Assembly: GCA_014360645.1 (NCBI GenBank)
Contig: JACIXD010000006.1
Location: forward strand, 143,940-207,939
DNA from: Actinomycetota bacterium
Lineage (GTDB): Bacteria; Actinomycetota; Geothermincolia; Geothermincolales; RBG-13-55-18
DNA length: 64,000 nt
Direction: 5' to 3'
Made by a program: the position numbers and the translations under genes. This document shows positions 36,931-45,663 of this stretch, piece by piece (the first letter of the stretch is position 1; each line of letters opens with the position of its first letter). The notes beneath the pieces are model-generated. The model saw nothing but the letters and a program-made list of their open reading frames with translations. It was not told where the DNA came from and ran no database searches.

Positions 36931-37608
36931 TCACCGGCGCCGCTCGGAAAAATCATCCAGCGCGCGCCTTATGTCCTCCGCCGCCGCGCGGGGATCGGGA
37001 GCGGCGTAGATGGAGGACCCCACCACCACGATATCCGTGCCCGCCTCGGCGACGGTCGCCAGGTTCCCGGTCTTCACGCCCCCGTCCACCTCCACCTCCA
37101 GGCTCACTCCCTGACGCCGCGCCTCTCTCTTTATCTCCTCCACCTTGACCAGCGCCTCGGGGATGATCTCCTGTCCCCCGAAACCGGGCATGACCGTCAT
37201 CACCAGAACGTAATCGATCAATTCGAGGTGGTCGAAGATGCGCTCCGCCGGCGTCTGGGGGTTGAGCACGATGCCCGCGCGTTTTCCCAGGTTGTGGAGT
37301 AGTCCCAGGATCTCTCCGGGGTGCCTGGTCACCTCGGCATGGAAGGAGATCCAGTCCGCCCCCGCCCGCGCGAAATCCTCCACGAACTCCCCCGGGTGGG
37401 CGATCATGAGATGCACGTCCAGCGGCATCTCCGTGAGCTCCCTCACCGCCCTCACCACCAGGGGGCCGAAGCTGATGTTGGGCACGAAGTTGCCGTCCAT
37501 GACGTCCAGGTGCACGGCATCCGCCAGACCTTCGATATAGGATATGGCGCGGCGGAGATCCCTGAAATCCGCGTTCAGGATGGAGGGCGCGAGCTTAATC
37601 CTCCCCAC
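36931..37608 (-). CDS. rpe: Ribulose-phosphate 3-epimerase
   Basis: TIM-barrel enzyme of the pentose phosphate pathway that interconverts ribulose-5-P and xylulose-5-P. KLAPSILNADFRDLRRAI, VHLDVMDGNFVPNISFGP, DVHLMIAHPGEFVEDFARAG, VMTVMPGFGGQEIIPEAL and VDGGVKTGN show the metal and phosphate sites. Start GTG 37608 (product begins GRIKLAPSIL) follows GGGAGGTGAGG and overlaps the thpR end by 14 bases. 225 residues. Confidence 0.96.
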   Translation of the reverse strand: MGRIKLAPSILNADFRDLRRAISYIEGLADAVHLDVMDGNFVPNISFGPLVVRAVRELTEMPLDVHLMIAHPGEFVEDFARAGADWISFHAEVTRHPGEILGLLHNLGKRAGIVLNPQTPAERIFDHLELIDYVLVMTVMPGFGGQEIIPEALVKVEEIKREARRQGVSLEVEVDGGVKTGNLATVAEAGTDIVVVGSSIYAAPDPRAAAEDIRRALDDFSERRR

Positions 37609-38191
37609 GTCCCTCACCTCCCAACGCGAAACGGCGCAGCGCCACATAGGTGGGACCGGACGGCGACAGGATGCTGCGGTAAAGGGTCAGTTTCTCCACC
37701 TCGAAGGCCAGCCCGCCTGCCTCCTTCATCCTCGCCGCCAGCTCCTCCAGGAACGCGCCGCAGTCCGCCGGGGTCTTGAGCCTGGCCACCGTGAGGTGAC
37801 CCCGGTAGCCTCTGCCCTCCCGTCTCACCCCCGCTCTCTCCAGCCTCGCGTCCAGTCTCCTGGCGACTACGGCAGCCTCCTCCTCTCCCCGCTCCATGCC
37901 CACCCACAGCACCCGCGCCTTTCCCGGGGAGGGAAAGGCCCCGCACCGCCCGAGGCAAGCCACGAAGGGGGCGCACCTGCCCGCGGCGGCCTCTATCTCG
38001 TTCGACAGGCGCTCCAGCCCGTCCTCCCCGTATTCCCCGATGAATTTCACCGTCAGGTGAAGGTTGTCGGGCTTCACCCACCTCGCGCCCGGGACCTTCT
38101 CCTTCAGGGGCTCCAGCGCGCAGGCGATGGAATCCCTGTGCTCGCGCGGGATGTCCGCCGCCACGAAAAGCCGCAGCCTCTCAGCGCACAT
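37595..38191 (-). CDS. thpR: RNA 2',3'-cyclic phosphodiesterase (2'-5' RNA ligase family)
   Basis: 2H phosphoesterase of about 198 residues with both His motifs: NLHLTVKFIGEY and YRGHLTVARLKTP. RLRLFVAADIPREHRD at the start is typical of ThpR. Start ATG 38191 overlaps the cinA stop; ATG 38209 is also in frame. ThpR next to cinA is a frequent arrangement in Actinobacteria and Firmicutes. Its physiological substrate is unknown. Confidence 0.92.
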   Translation of the reverse strand: MCAERLRLFVAADIPREHRDSIACALEPLKEKVPGARWVKPDNLHLTVKFIGEYGEDGLERLSNEIEAAAGRCAPFVACLGRCGAFPSPGKARVLWVGMERGEEEAAVVARRLDARLERAGVRREGRGYRGHLTVARLKTPADCGAFLEELAARMKEAGGLAFEVEKLTLYRSILSPSGPTYVALRRFALGGEGRGED

Positions 38192-39434
38192 GCCCCACGT
38201 CCCCGTCACGCACGTACAAGAGGACCACGGTGAGGGCCACGGTCACCGCGAAGCGCCTCACCCTCTCGCGGTCTCCCGGCAGCCGGTATTTCCAGGTGAA
38301 CTCCCTCTCCCCGTCGCAAAGCCCGAAGGCCACCGTGCCCGGCGGCTCGCTCTCCACCCCCTGCCCCGGTCCCGCCACCCCGCTCACGGCGACCCCCAGG
38401 TCGGTTCCCAGGCGCTCCCTGGCCCCGCGGGCCATGGCCGCAACCACCTCTTCGTTCACCGCGCCCCGGGAGCGCAGAAGATCGGGATCCACCCCCAGCA
38501 GCTCTTCCTTGGCCCGGTAATCGTAGGCGATGATGCCTCCCCTAAAATAGTCCGAACTGCCGGGTACCGAGGTGATCCTCTCCCCCAGCATGCCCCCGGT
38601 CAGGGACTCCGCCACCGCGAGGGTGAGCCCGCGCGCGCGCAACTCCCTGCCCAGGTTGCCCTCCAGGGTCTCCTCGCCCTGGGCCAGCACCCAGCCTCCC
38701 AGCCTCTCCCGGACGCGTCTCTCCGCCTCCGCCAGGAGGGAGAGGTCTTCCCGCGAGGTGAGCTTCACCTCTATCCTGCCGTCCGCCACGCGGAATGATG
38801 CCCCCACGCCCTCGATGCCGGAGAGGGCTTCCTTCACCTCTTCCCCCAGTTCGGACTCGGGCCGGGCGGCCACCAGCAATGACACGCTTCCCCCCCTCTC
38901 TCCCGGGGCGCGGGCGGAGACGCGCCCCACGAGCTCGTTCTCCACCATGTCCCGCATCTCGTGCGGCACGCCGGGCAGGAGCACCACCACTTTTCCCGCG
39001 TGTTCTATCCACTGCCCCGGCGCGGTGCCCAGCCTGGCTTCCAGGACCTCCGCTCCCTCCACCAGGTCGGCCTGTTTCAGGTTGCTGGGCGACATCTCCC
39101 TCCCCATGGCGCGGAAGAACCCCCTTAACCTCTCCTCGATGGAAGGGTCCCGTCGCAGGGCCAGCCCGAGGGCCTCGGCCACCGCTTCCCTGGTGAGGTC
39201 GTCGTCCGTGGGCCCCAGCCCGCCCGTCACCACCAGGAGGTCCGAGACGGCCAGCGCGTTCTCCAGGGCACTCTTGATGCTGCGCGCGTCGTCTCCCACC
39301 ACCGCGCGCAGCACCACCTCCACGCCCAGGGAACGCAGCTTCTCGCCGATGAAGGTGGAGTTGTTTTCCTCGACCCTGCCGTCCAGGAGCTCGTCTCCCA
39401 CCGCCAGGAGCGAACACGTCTTAATCTCGCGCAT
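38181..39434 (-). CDS. cinA: CinA family protein (competence/damage-inducible; NMN deamidase type)
   Basis: 417 residues. N-terminal MoCF-like domain: LLAVGDELLDGRVEENNSTF, VVTGGLGPTDDDLTREAVAE and LLPGVPHEMRDMVEN. C-terminal CinA domain: TLAVAESLTGGMLGERITSV, PGSSDYFRGGIIAYDY and GVAVSGVAGPG, which in other species deamidates NMN. Both domains look complete. The start overlaps pgsA by 14 bases, so translation is likely coupled. Confidence 0.95.
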   Translation of the reverse strand: MREIKTCSLLAVGDELLDGRVEENNSTFIGEKLRSLGVEVVLRAVVGDDARSIKSALENALAVSDLLVVTGGLGPTDDDLTREAVAEALGLALRRDPSIEERLRGFFRAMGREMSPSNLKQADLVEGAEVLEARLGTAPGQWIEHAGKVVVLLPGVPHEMRDMVENELVGRVSARAPGERGGSVSLLVAARPESELGEEVKEALSGIEGVGASFRVADGRIEVKLTSREDLSLLAEAERRVRERLGGWVLAQGEETLEGNLGRELRARGLTLAVAESLTGGMLGERITSVPGSSDYFRGGIIAYDYRAKEELLGVDPDLLRSRGAVNEEVVAAMARGARERLGTDLGVAVSGVAGPGQGVESEPPGTVAFGLCDGEREFTWKYRLPGDRERVRRFAVTVALTVVLLYVRDGDVGHVR

Positions 39435-40023
39435 CTCCCGGTTCCGCCAGGTACCTGCTCGCCTTGCGCATATAATCGAGACCCGAGTACAGGGTGAGCG
39501 CCACCGCCAGCGCCACCGCCGCCTTCTCCAGCGTGGCGTACGGCTCCTCCTCCCTTTCCATGATCACCATGAGCAGCGCCAGGAGCTGAGAGTTGGTCTT
39601 CAGCTTTCCCCAGATGCTCGCCGGCACCGACGATCCCCTGCTCCCCGCATAGACGCGGAAGAGGGTCATCAGGGCCTCCCTGCCGATGATCAGGCCGGGG
39701 ATCCATGCCGCCAGCCTCCCGCGCACCGCCAGCATCACGAAGGCGGTGGACAGGCAGACCTTGTCCGCCAGGGGATCGAGGAACTGGCCGAGCCTCGTCT
39801 CCTTGCCCTGCTTCCGGGCCAGGTGGCCGTCGAGGTAGTCGGTGGCCGCCGCCGCCAGTACCGCCGCCGCCGCCATGGCGTTCCTCCTGCGGTCGTCGTC
39901 TCTCAGGTAGACGGCGATCACCGGGGCGAGCAGCATGCGCGACACGCTGAGAGCGTTGGGGAGGTTCAAGTTGCTCGCCCGCCGCGGGACGTTCTCATCC
40001 CTTTTCTCCTGCGACCACGCCAT
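39421..40023 (-). CDS. pgsA: CDP-diacylglycerol-glycerol-3-phosphate 3-phosphatidyltransferase-like protein
   Basis: Integral membrane CDP-alcohol phosphotransferase, 200 residues. The signature D-G-x2-A-R-x8-G-x3-D-x3-D is complete in DGHLARKQGKETRLGQFLDP followed by LAD. NLPNALSVSRMLLAPVIAVY is the usual N-terminus of PgsA. Phosphatidylglycerol phosphate synthesis is the best guess from the rimO-pgsA-cinA order; related enzymes use other head groups. The ATG at 40023 overlaps rimO by 29 bases. Confidence 0.9.
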   Translation of the reverse strand: MAWSQEKRDENVPRRASNLNLPNALSVSRMLLAPVIAVYLRDDDRRRNAMAAAAVLAAAATDYLDGHLARKQGKETRLGQFLDPLADKVCLSTAFVMLAVRGRLAAWIPGLIIGREALMTLFRVYAGSRGSSVPASIWGKLKTNSQLLALLMVIMEREEEPYATLEKAAVALAVALTLYSGLDYMRKASRYLAEPGDARD

Positions 40024-41437
40024 GCAGGTCTATCCCTTCCGTGGAGACTATCCTCACCTTCCGGCAGGTCCCGGGCTGCACTCCCGGCGCATCGCGGATG
40101 AAGATGACCCCGTCGACCTCCGGCGCCTCCCTCCAGGACCTTCCCTCCCAGAAACCGGGAGCCTCGGGGCTCTTCCCCTCCACGAGGACGTCGAGTTCCC
40201 TGCCTACCAGCCCCGACGCCTTCTCCCGCATGATCTCCTCCTGGATCTCGGTGAGCTCCGCGATCCTGGAGCGGACGGTTTCCTTTCTCACCGAGACGGG
40301 CAGGGAAAACGCCGGCGTGCCTTCCTCACGAGAATACCCGAAGAGGGCAAGCCAGTCAAAACGCGCCTCACGCACGAAACGGCGCAGCCGCGCGTATGCC
40401 TCTCGACTCTCTCCCGGAAAACCCACCATGAGCGTGGCCCGCACCGCCACCTCGCCTAACCGCTCGCGGGCCCTCTCCAGGAGCTCCAGGTAGGAGCGCG
40501 CGTCGCCCCGCCTCCCCATGGCCCGCAGGACGCCTGCGTCCGCGTGCTGGAAGGGCAGGTCCAGGTAGCTGCACACGCGGGGGTCACGCATGGCCCTCAT
40601 GACCTGGCCGTCCAACCCCTCGGGATGCATGTACATGACGCGGATGCGGAAGTCCCCCTCCAGGGCTGCCAGCTCCTCCAGGAGCCGGTGGAGCCGCGGC
40701 TTGCCGTAGATATCCCGGCCGTACCCGGTGGTGTCCTGGGCCACCAGCACCATCTCCCGCGCCCCGCGCGACGTGAAGAAAAGCGCCTCGTCGCGGATGT
40801 CCTCCACGGTCCTGGATCTCAACCGCCCCCTTATGGCGGGGATGGTACAGAAGGTACAGCGCCTCGAGCATCCCTCGGCGATCTTGATGTACACGAAGCC
40901 TCTTTCCAGGGTGCTCGAAATCCTCCGGTATGGGGTCAGCCCCGGACATGGGACATCCTCCCTCTCTCCCGCGCGCGCGGGAACACCCCTCCCGCCCGCC
41001 GCCTCCCACTCCGGAAGGGCGTCCTCCATTTCCCCGCCGAGATCCCCGGCCACGCATCTCTGCAGTATCTCCGCCACTTTCCGGTATCCCTCGAAGGGGA
41101 GGAAGACGTCCACCTCCGGCAACAGCTCCTCGAGGACCGCCACGCCGTAGCGCGCCACCATGCAGCCCGCCACCACCAGCCTGGCGCCGGTCTCCGCCTT
41201 CAGGTCCGCCAGCTCCAGCACCTCCTCCACCGTCTCCTCGAGTGCGGAAGCGATGAAGGAGCAGGTGTTCACCATGAGCACGCTGGCCTCGCGCGGATGC
41301 GACGCCCTCCTCCAGCCTGCCGCCGCCAGGCGCGTCTCCAAAAGGTCGGAATCCACCTCGTTCTTGGGACACCCCAGCGTAAGAAGGTGGTAACTGAGTC
41401 CGTGGACGTCCGAAAAAGGAGGGTTCTGCCGGTTCAT
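39995..41437 (-). CDS. rimO: Ribosomal protein uS12 methylthiotransferase RimO, carrying a repeat-derived insert
   Basis: Radical-SAM enzyme that methylthiolates an aspartate of S12. HLLTLGCPKNEVDSDLLE and NTCSFI (N-domain), the CxxxCxxC cluster C190/C194/C197 in IAEGCSRRCTFCTIPAIRGR, and the C-terminal TRAM (VDGVIFIRDAPGVQPG) identify it. Residues about 145-178, between the UPF0004 domain and the radical-SAM core, hold an unusual extension. DVPCPGLTP (161-169) is encoded by the same 25-base motif found at 2299 and 32960. The frame stays open. 480 residues versus about 430-450 usual. Confidence 0.95.
   Translation of the reverse strand: MNRQNPPFSDVHGLSYHLLTLGCPKNEVDSDLLETRLAAAGWRRASHPREASVLMVNTCSFIASALEETVEEVLELADLKAETGARLVVAGCMVARYGVAVLEELLPEVDVFLPFEGYRKVAEILQRCVAGDLGGEMEDALPEWEAAGGRGVPARAGEREDVPCPGLTPYRRISSTLERGFVYIKIAEGCSRRCTFCTIPAIRGRLRSRTVEDIRDEALFFTSRGAREMVLVAQDTTGYGRDIYGKPRLHRLLEELAALEGDFRIRVMYMHPEGLDGQVMRAMRDPRVCSYLDLPFQHADAGVLRAMGRRGDARSYLELLERARERLGEVAVRATLMVGFPGESREAYARLRRFVREARFDWLALFGYSREEGTPAFSLPVSVRKETVRSRIAELTEIQEEIMREKASGLVGRELDVLVEGKSPEAPGFWEGRSWREAPEVDGVIFIRDAPGVQPGTCRKVRIVSTEGIDLHGVVAGEKG
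40932..40956 (-). repeat. Copy of the 25-base dispersed motif inside rimO
   Basis: Identical over 25 bases to 2299-2323 and 32960-32984. On the minus strand it begins ATGTCCCATGTCCGGGG and ends CTGACCCC. It is in frame and adds DVPCPGLTP or nearby residues to RimO. Confidence 0.95.
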
Positions 41438-41490
41438 CCCCGCTCCCCGTCGCGTGGAGCGTAGGCGCTGCCTATGTATCTCGCCTCGCG

Positions 41491-41724
41491 TCAGATCTTG
41501 ATGGTCTTTATCTTCTCGGCCACGCCGCTCCCCACGTCCTTGCCCGAGAAGAAGGACACCGATTTCTCTATCTTCTCCGCCAGGGCGGGCAGTTGGTCCG
41601 CGGTGAGGTCGTCTGGGGTCGTCCCGATCAACTCGCAGTTTTTCTTCACCGTGGCCTTGGCGATGAAATCGCCCACTGCCGCCGAAAGGATCTTCTCCAC
41701 CTCTTGCGCCAGCCTGTTAGCCAC
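41491..41724 (-). CDS. Unknown small protein, 77 residues
   Basis: Begins VANRLAQEVEKILSAAVGDF and contains AKATVKKNCELIGTTPDD and LPALAEKIEKSVSFFSGKD; mainly helical by composition, with one Cys and no membrane segment. Start GTG 41724 follows AGGAGG at suitable spacing. I do not recognise a family. It has its own likely promoter and precedes rimO by 53 bases. It probably is a real gene because of the promoter, Shine-Dalgarno and protein-like composition. Confidence 0.72.
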   Translation of the reverse strand: MANRLAQEVEKILSAAVGDFIAKATVKKNCELIGTTPDDLTADQLPALAEKIEKSVSFFSGKDVGSGVAEKIKTIKI

Positions 41725-41757
41725 CGACACCTCCTGCCCCGATAGCCTTCCGGGTAG

Positions 41758-41787
41758 ATTATAGCAGAGTATGCACATTCTGGTTAA
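41758..41787 (-). promoter_or_regulatory. Promoter upstream of the unknown gene and rimO
   Basis: TTAACC (41782-41787) and TATAAT (41758-41763) on the minus strand, 18-base spacer. Likely start of the transcript for the unknown gene, rimO, pgsA, cinA, thpR and rpe. Confidence 0.6.
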
Positions 41788-41957
41788 CAGCCGTTTTCGC
41801 CTCGGCCTCTCCCCGCCGTGACGGCACCGCGGCGGATGCGCATCGTCCTCTCCCCCGCATATCGGGACCATGCGCCATGGGGCCACATTCCCCGGTGCGT
41901 GCGCCCGCCCTCCGCGCCGCGTGCAGGGGCCGCCTCATGGTGATGCACTTCCGCGCC

Positions 41958-44309
41958 CTACGCCCCTCCCTCCCCATCCCCCTGCCGCCGTTTCCTCTCC
42001 TCCAGTTCCTCGACGGTCATGAGTACCGCCCTGGGCTTGCTCCCCTCGTAACCCCCTACCACGCCGATCTCCTCCATGAGGTCCACGAGCCTCGCCGCGC
42101 GCGCGTATCCCACGCGCAGCTTCCTCTGCAGCAGCGAAGCCGAGGCCACGCCCGACCTCACCACGATCTCGATGGCCTCCTCCAGGAGCTCGTCCTCGCG
42201 GGCCTGTTCCTTTCTCTCGCCCGTCGCCTCCTCCATGATCTCCTCGCGGTACTCCGCCTGCTTCTGGCGTTTCACGTAAGCGACCACGGCGGTTATCTCT
42301 CTCTCCGAGACATAGGAACCCTGCACCCTCATGGGTTTGGAGCTCCCCGCGGGCAGGAAGAGCATGTCGCCGTGCCCCACCAGTTTCTCCGCCCCGCCGG
42401 TGTCCAGGATCACCCGCGAGTCCGCCTGGCTGGCCACGGTGAAGGCGATGCGGGAGGGCATGTTCGCCTTGATGAGCCCGGTCACCACGTCCACGGACGG
42501 CCTCTGCGTGGCCACCACCAGGTGTATGCCCACCGCGCGAGCCATCTGGGCGATCCTGGCGATGGAGTCCTCCACCTCTGAGGGGGCCACCATCATGAGG
42601 TCCGCGAGCTCGTCGATGACCACCAGGATGTAATAGAGGTCCGGAAAGGCCCTCTCCCCGCGCTCGTCCTTCTCCTTCTCCAGCCCCTCCTTGAGGGCCG
42701 AACGGTAGGCCTGGATGTTCTTCACCCCGGCCCGGGAGAGCACCTGGTAGCGCAGCTCCATCTCCCGCACCACCCAGGCCAGGGCCGCCGACGCCTTCTT
42801 GGGATCGGTGATGACCGGCGCCAGCAGGTGAGGTATGCCGTTGAAATGCGAGAGTTCCACGTACTTGGGGTCTATCATCATCATGCGCACCTCGCTCGGC
42901 GGCGACGCCATGAGCACGGAGGCGATCATGGCGTTGATGCAACAGCTCTTGCCCGTGCCCGTGGCCCCGGCGAGCAGGAGGTGCGGCATATCACGCAGGT
43001 CGACGACGACGGGCTGGCCGGAGACGTCCATGCCCAGCCCCACCTTTAGGGGGGACCGGGAGCGGCGGGCCTGCGGCGTGCTCAGGATGTCTCCCAGGGT
43101 GACCAGGTCCCTCTCGCGATTGGGGATCTCGATGCCGATGGCCGACTTGCCGGGAATGGGGGTTATGATCCTGATGTCCGGGGAGGCCAGGGCGTAGGCG
43201 ATGTCGTCGCTCAGGCTGAGCACGCGGTTCACCTTCACGCCGGAACCCAGCTCCACCTCGAACCTGGAGACGGTGGGACCCCGCGTCACCGTGGTCACCG
43301 CGGCGTCCACTCCGAAATCTCGCAGCGTCTTCTCCAGCACTGCGATGCTCTCGTTCACGCTGCGGCGGGAAAGGGAGCTGCGTTCCCCCGACCTCGCCAG
43401 CAGCTCCAGGGGCGGGAGGCGGTAGGACCTGGAGGCCTCCACGGGGACCTCGATGGCCATCTGGCCCCCTTCCTCCACCGTTACTGCGGCGGCGGAATCA
43501 TCGGTGGCTGCCTCCGGGGGCCTTGGCGGTATGGGGGTCAACGCCGGTACCGCCTCCCTCTCCCCGGCCGCCGCCGTTTCCACGCCCTTCGTCTTCGGCC
43601 TCGCCTTCCTCTCCCTCTCCTCTCCGCTCCTCGTCCCGGCCGCGGCGGCACCGGCGGCCCTCCGCTGCGCGCGCTCCCTCTTCCTCTTCTCCACCCTCTC
43701 CTGGAAATACTTGGATATGGTCAGGCCGGTGAGCAGCAGGAAACCTACCAGGAACATCGCCGTCAGCAGCACGTAGGCTCCCGCCCTGCTGAAGAGCTTC
43801 ACCAGCGGCCACGCCACCACCGCCCCCATGAGGCCGCCTCCCTTCTCCAGGCTCTCGCGGGTGAACATGGCCTCCACGCTTCCCGCTCGCAGGTGCAGCA
43901 GGGCGCATGCCGCCATCACCATGATGACCATGCCCGCAAGCTCCACCCAGGTGATGCGCCAGCGGCCTTCCTCGGCCATCTCCCCTATCCTCCCCAGCAG
44001 CAGCGCCAGTCCCAGTACCGGGGAAACGAAGGGGAGCACGAAACGCACTCTACCCATGAGGTAGGAGAAGAAGAGGTCCAGCCCGCGTCCCACCGGCCCC
44101 AGCGCCTCGAGGAAAAAGGCGAGGAAGAAAAGGACGCCGAGGGTGATGATGGCGACGCCGTAGATCTCCCTGAGGTTTCTCGGAAGCCCCTTCTCGCCGG
44201 AACGGCCCCGTTTGCCGCCCGAGCCCTTCGCGGCCCCAGAGGCCTTCTTCCCCGCTCCGCCGCTCTTTCCCGACGGTCTACTTCTCTTTACGCCGCCTTT
44301 CGCGGTCAT
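41958..44309 (-). CDS. ftsK: DNA translocase FtsK/SpoIIIE
   Basis: Septal DNA pump that clears chromosome termini. 783 residues: four or five membrane helices (about 50-200), a charged linker (200-320), the motor with Walker A GATGTGKS at 448-455 and Walker B VVIDELADLMM, and the winged-helix gamma domain at the end (SGVASASLLQRKLRVGYARAARLVDLME, typical KOPS/SRS reader). The N-terminus is Lys/Gly-rich. Follows dapB after a 310-base gap. Confidence 0.96.
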   Translation of the reverse strand: MTAKGGVKRSRPSGKSGGAGKKASGAAKGSGGKRGRSGEKGLPRNLREIYGVAIITLGVLFFLAFFLEALGPVGRGLDLFFSYLMGRVRFVLPFVSPVLGLALLLGRIGEMAEEGRWRITWVELAGMVIMVMAACALLHLRAGSVEAMFTRESLEKGGGLMGAVVAWPLVKLFSRAGAYVLLTAMFLVGFLLLTGLTISKYFQERVEKRKRERAQRRAAGAAAAGTRSGEERERKARPKTKGVETAAAGEREAVPALTPIPPRPPEAATDDSAAAVTVEEGGQMAIEVPVEASRSYRLPPLELLARSGERSSLSRRSVNESIAVLEKTLRDFGVDAAVTTVTRGPTVSRFEVELGSGVKVNRVLSLSDDIAYALASPDIRIITPIPGKSAIGIEIPNRERDLVTLGDILSTPQARRSRSPLKVGLGMDVSGQPVVVDLRDMPHLLLAGATGTGKSCCINAMIASVLMASPPSEVRMMMIDPKYVELSHFNGIPHLLAPVITDPKKASAALAWVVREMELRYQVLSRAGVKNIQAYRSALKEGLEKEKDERGERAFPDLYYILVVIDELADLMMVAPSEVEDSIARIAQMARAVGIHLVVATQRPSVDVVTGLIKANMPSRIAFTVASQADSRVILDTGGAEKLVGHGDMLFLPAGSSKPMRVQGSYVSEREITAVVAYVKRQKQAEYREEIMEEATGERKEQAREDELLEEAIEIVVRSGVASASLLQRKLRVGYARAARLVDLMEEIGVVGGYEGSKPRAVLMTVEELEERKRRQGDGEGGA

Positions 44310-44619
44310 CGCCTGGCGCCGTCCTTTCCCCTGTAGTTATTCCATCCGTCCTCGTCCTCGTCTCGCCCGCGCGACCTCCCAGGGATCCGCACCGCGTTAT
44401 GACGCATCTCGTGCCGGCCCCGCCGCGTACGGGGCCGGCTCCCCTTCCTCGCTCCGCGCGGACGCGTCCCGGTTTCCTACCACGATAACTTCAACGCCGC
44501 GGCGATCTTCACCTTCGTATGGAGGTGCGTGCAGTGCGACCGCGGCGGCCGCCGCGGACCTCCGTGCAGGGGTTGCCGCGGCCTGGAGGAGCACGATGTG
44601 CACGTCGGAGCGGTAGCTG
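44310..44619. other. Intergenic region between ftsK and dapB
   Basis: About 310 bases with no gene I can support. It contains a strong inverted repeat GCCGGCCCC/GGGGCCGGC (44413-44421 and 44431-44439, 9-base loop) without a following T tract on either strand. It could be a terminator or processing site downstream of dapB. GGCCGCCGCGG-type palindromes near 44545-44555 may also be structural. Confidence 0.55.
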
Positions 44620-45396
44620 TCACAGGCCCATGAGCCTGTCGAGTCCCAGCACCAGGCCCCGGAACTCACGGATGCGGCGCAGGGCCAGTATCACCCCGGG
44701 CATGAAAGAGGAGCGGTCGTACGAGTCGTGGCGTATGGTCAGGGTCTGCCCCTGGCTCCCGAAGATCACTTCCTGGTGCGCAACCAGTCCCGGGAGGCGC
44801 ACGGAATGCACGCGTATTCCGTTGATCTCCAGGCCACGCGCGCCCCCGTCGGCGACCGCACGGGTCTCCGCATCCCCGCCTTCGCCCACCAGGCGCGCGG
44901 TCAGGCGTGCCGTTCCCGAGGGGGCGTCCAGCTTCGCGGCATGGTGGAGCTCGACGATCTCGCACGCCTCCATGAAACGGCTGGCCCGGCGGGCGAGATC
45001 CATCATCAGCACCGCCCCCACGGCGAAGTTCGGGGCCACCAGGCACGCGACCCCCTTTCCCTCCGCCTCCCTTGCGAACCCCTCCAGGTCCTCCTCGGAC
45101 AAGCCCGTCGTTCCCACCACGCAATGGATCCCCTGCGAGAGGGCGTAGGCCACATTCTCCCTGGCCGCCTCGGCGAGGGAGAAATCCACCACCGCCTCCA
45201 CGCCGTTCTTCACCAGCTCCCTTGGATCCGCGGTTACCATCAATTCCCCCGGGAGGCCGGGCACCATCTCCGCTAGTCGCCTCCCCTCCCACGCCGGGTC
45301 AACGGCGCATACGAGCTCCAGGTCCGGCTCCGCGGACACCGCCCGGCAGACCTCCCTGCCCATACGTCCGCCAGCTCCGCAAACGCCTACCCTCAT
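44620..45396 (-). CDS. dapB: 4-hydroxy-tetrahydrodipicolinate reductase
   Basis: Lysine/diaminopimelate pathway. N-terminal Rossmann motif MRVGVCGAGGRMGREVCRAV; CVVGTTGLSEEDLEG; PNFAVGAVLMM; and the catalytic ELHHAAKLDAPSGTA are all present. 258 residues from ATG 45396. The longer frame to 45519 is an artefact of high GC. Transcribed after the M16 peptidase gene with a 267-base gap. Confidence 0.96.
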   Translation of the reverse strand: MRVGVCGAGGRMGREVCRAVSAEPDLELVCAVDPAWEGRRLAEMVPGLPGELMVTADPRELVKNGVEAVVDFSLAEAARENVAYALSQGIHCVVGTTGLSEEDLEGFAREAEGKGVACLVAPNFAVGAVLMMDLARRASRFMEACEIVELHHAAKLDAPSGTARLTARLVGEGGDAETRAVADGGARGLEINGIRVHSVRLPGLVAHQEVIFGSQGQTLTIRHDSYDRSSFMPGVILALRRIREFRGLVLGLDRLMGL

Positions 45397-45663
45397 CGCG
45401 GTCCCCCTTCCATCTCGTCTCACCCGCCGGCCGCCTCTGCCCCTCGACGCCGCCCCGCTGCCGCGCGGCGCCTGCGACCCCGGCACGGTCGTGGGCCTCC
45501 CGGGGTTTCGCGCCCTCACGGCCCGCCGGGGTGCCTCACAGCTGCGGGGCCATGGATATCATCACCACGGGGCGGCGCCGGATTGAAGAGTACGTTTTTC
45601 GCCTGTCCGCCGTCTCGCACCGGCCCCGGTCCGGACGGCGGGGAACGAGCGCCTCCCTGACCT
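45397..45663. other. Intergenic region between dapB and the M16 peptidase gene
   Basis: 267 bases, GC-rich, with no recognised gene or clear promoter. It may carry a promoter for dapB, but none stands out. Confidence 0.45.

Noticed and set aside
44413-44439. Strong hairpin as dapB terminator
   Set aside because: No T tract on either side. It is kept as a note in the intergenic entry, not called as a terminator.
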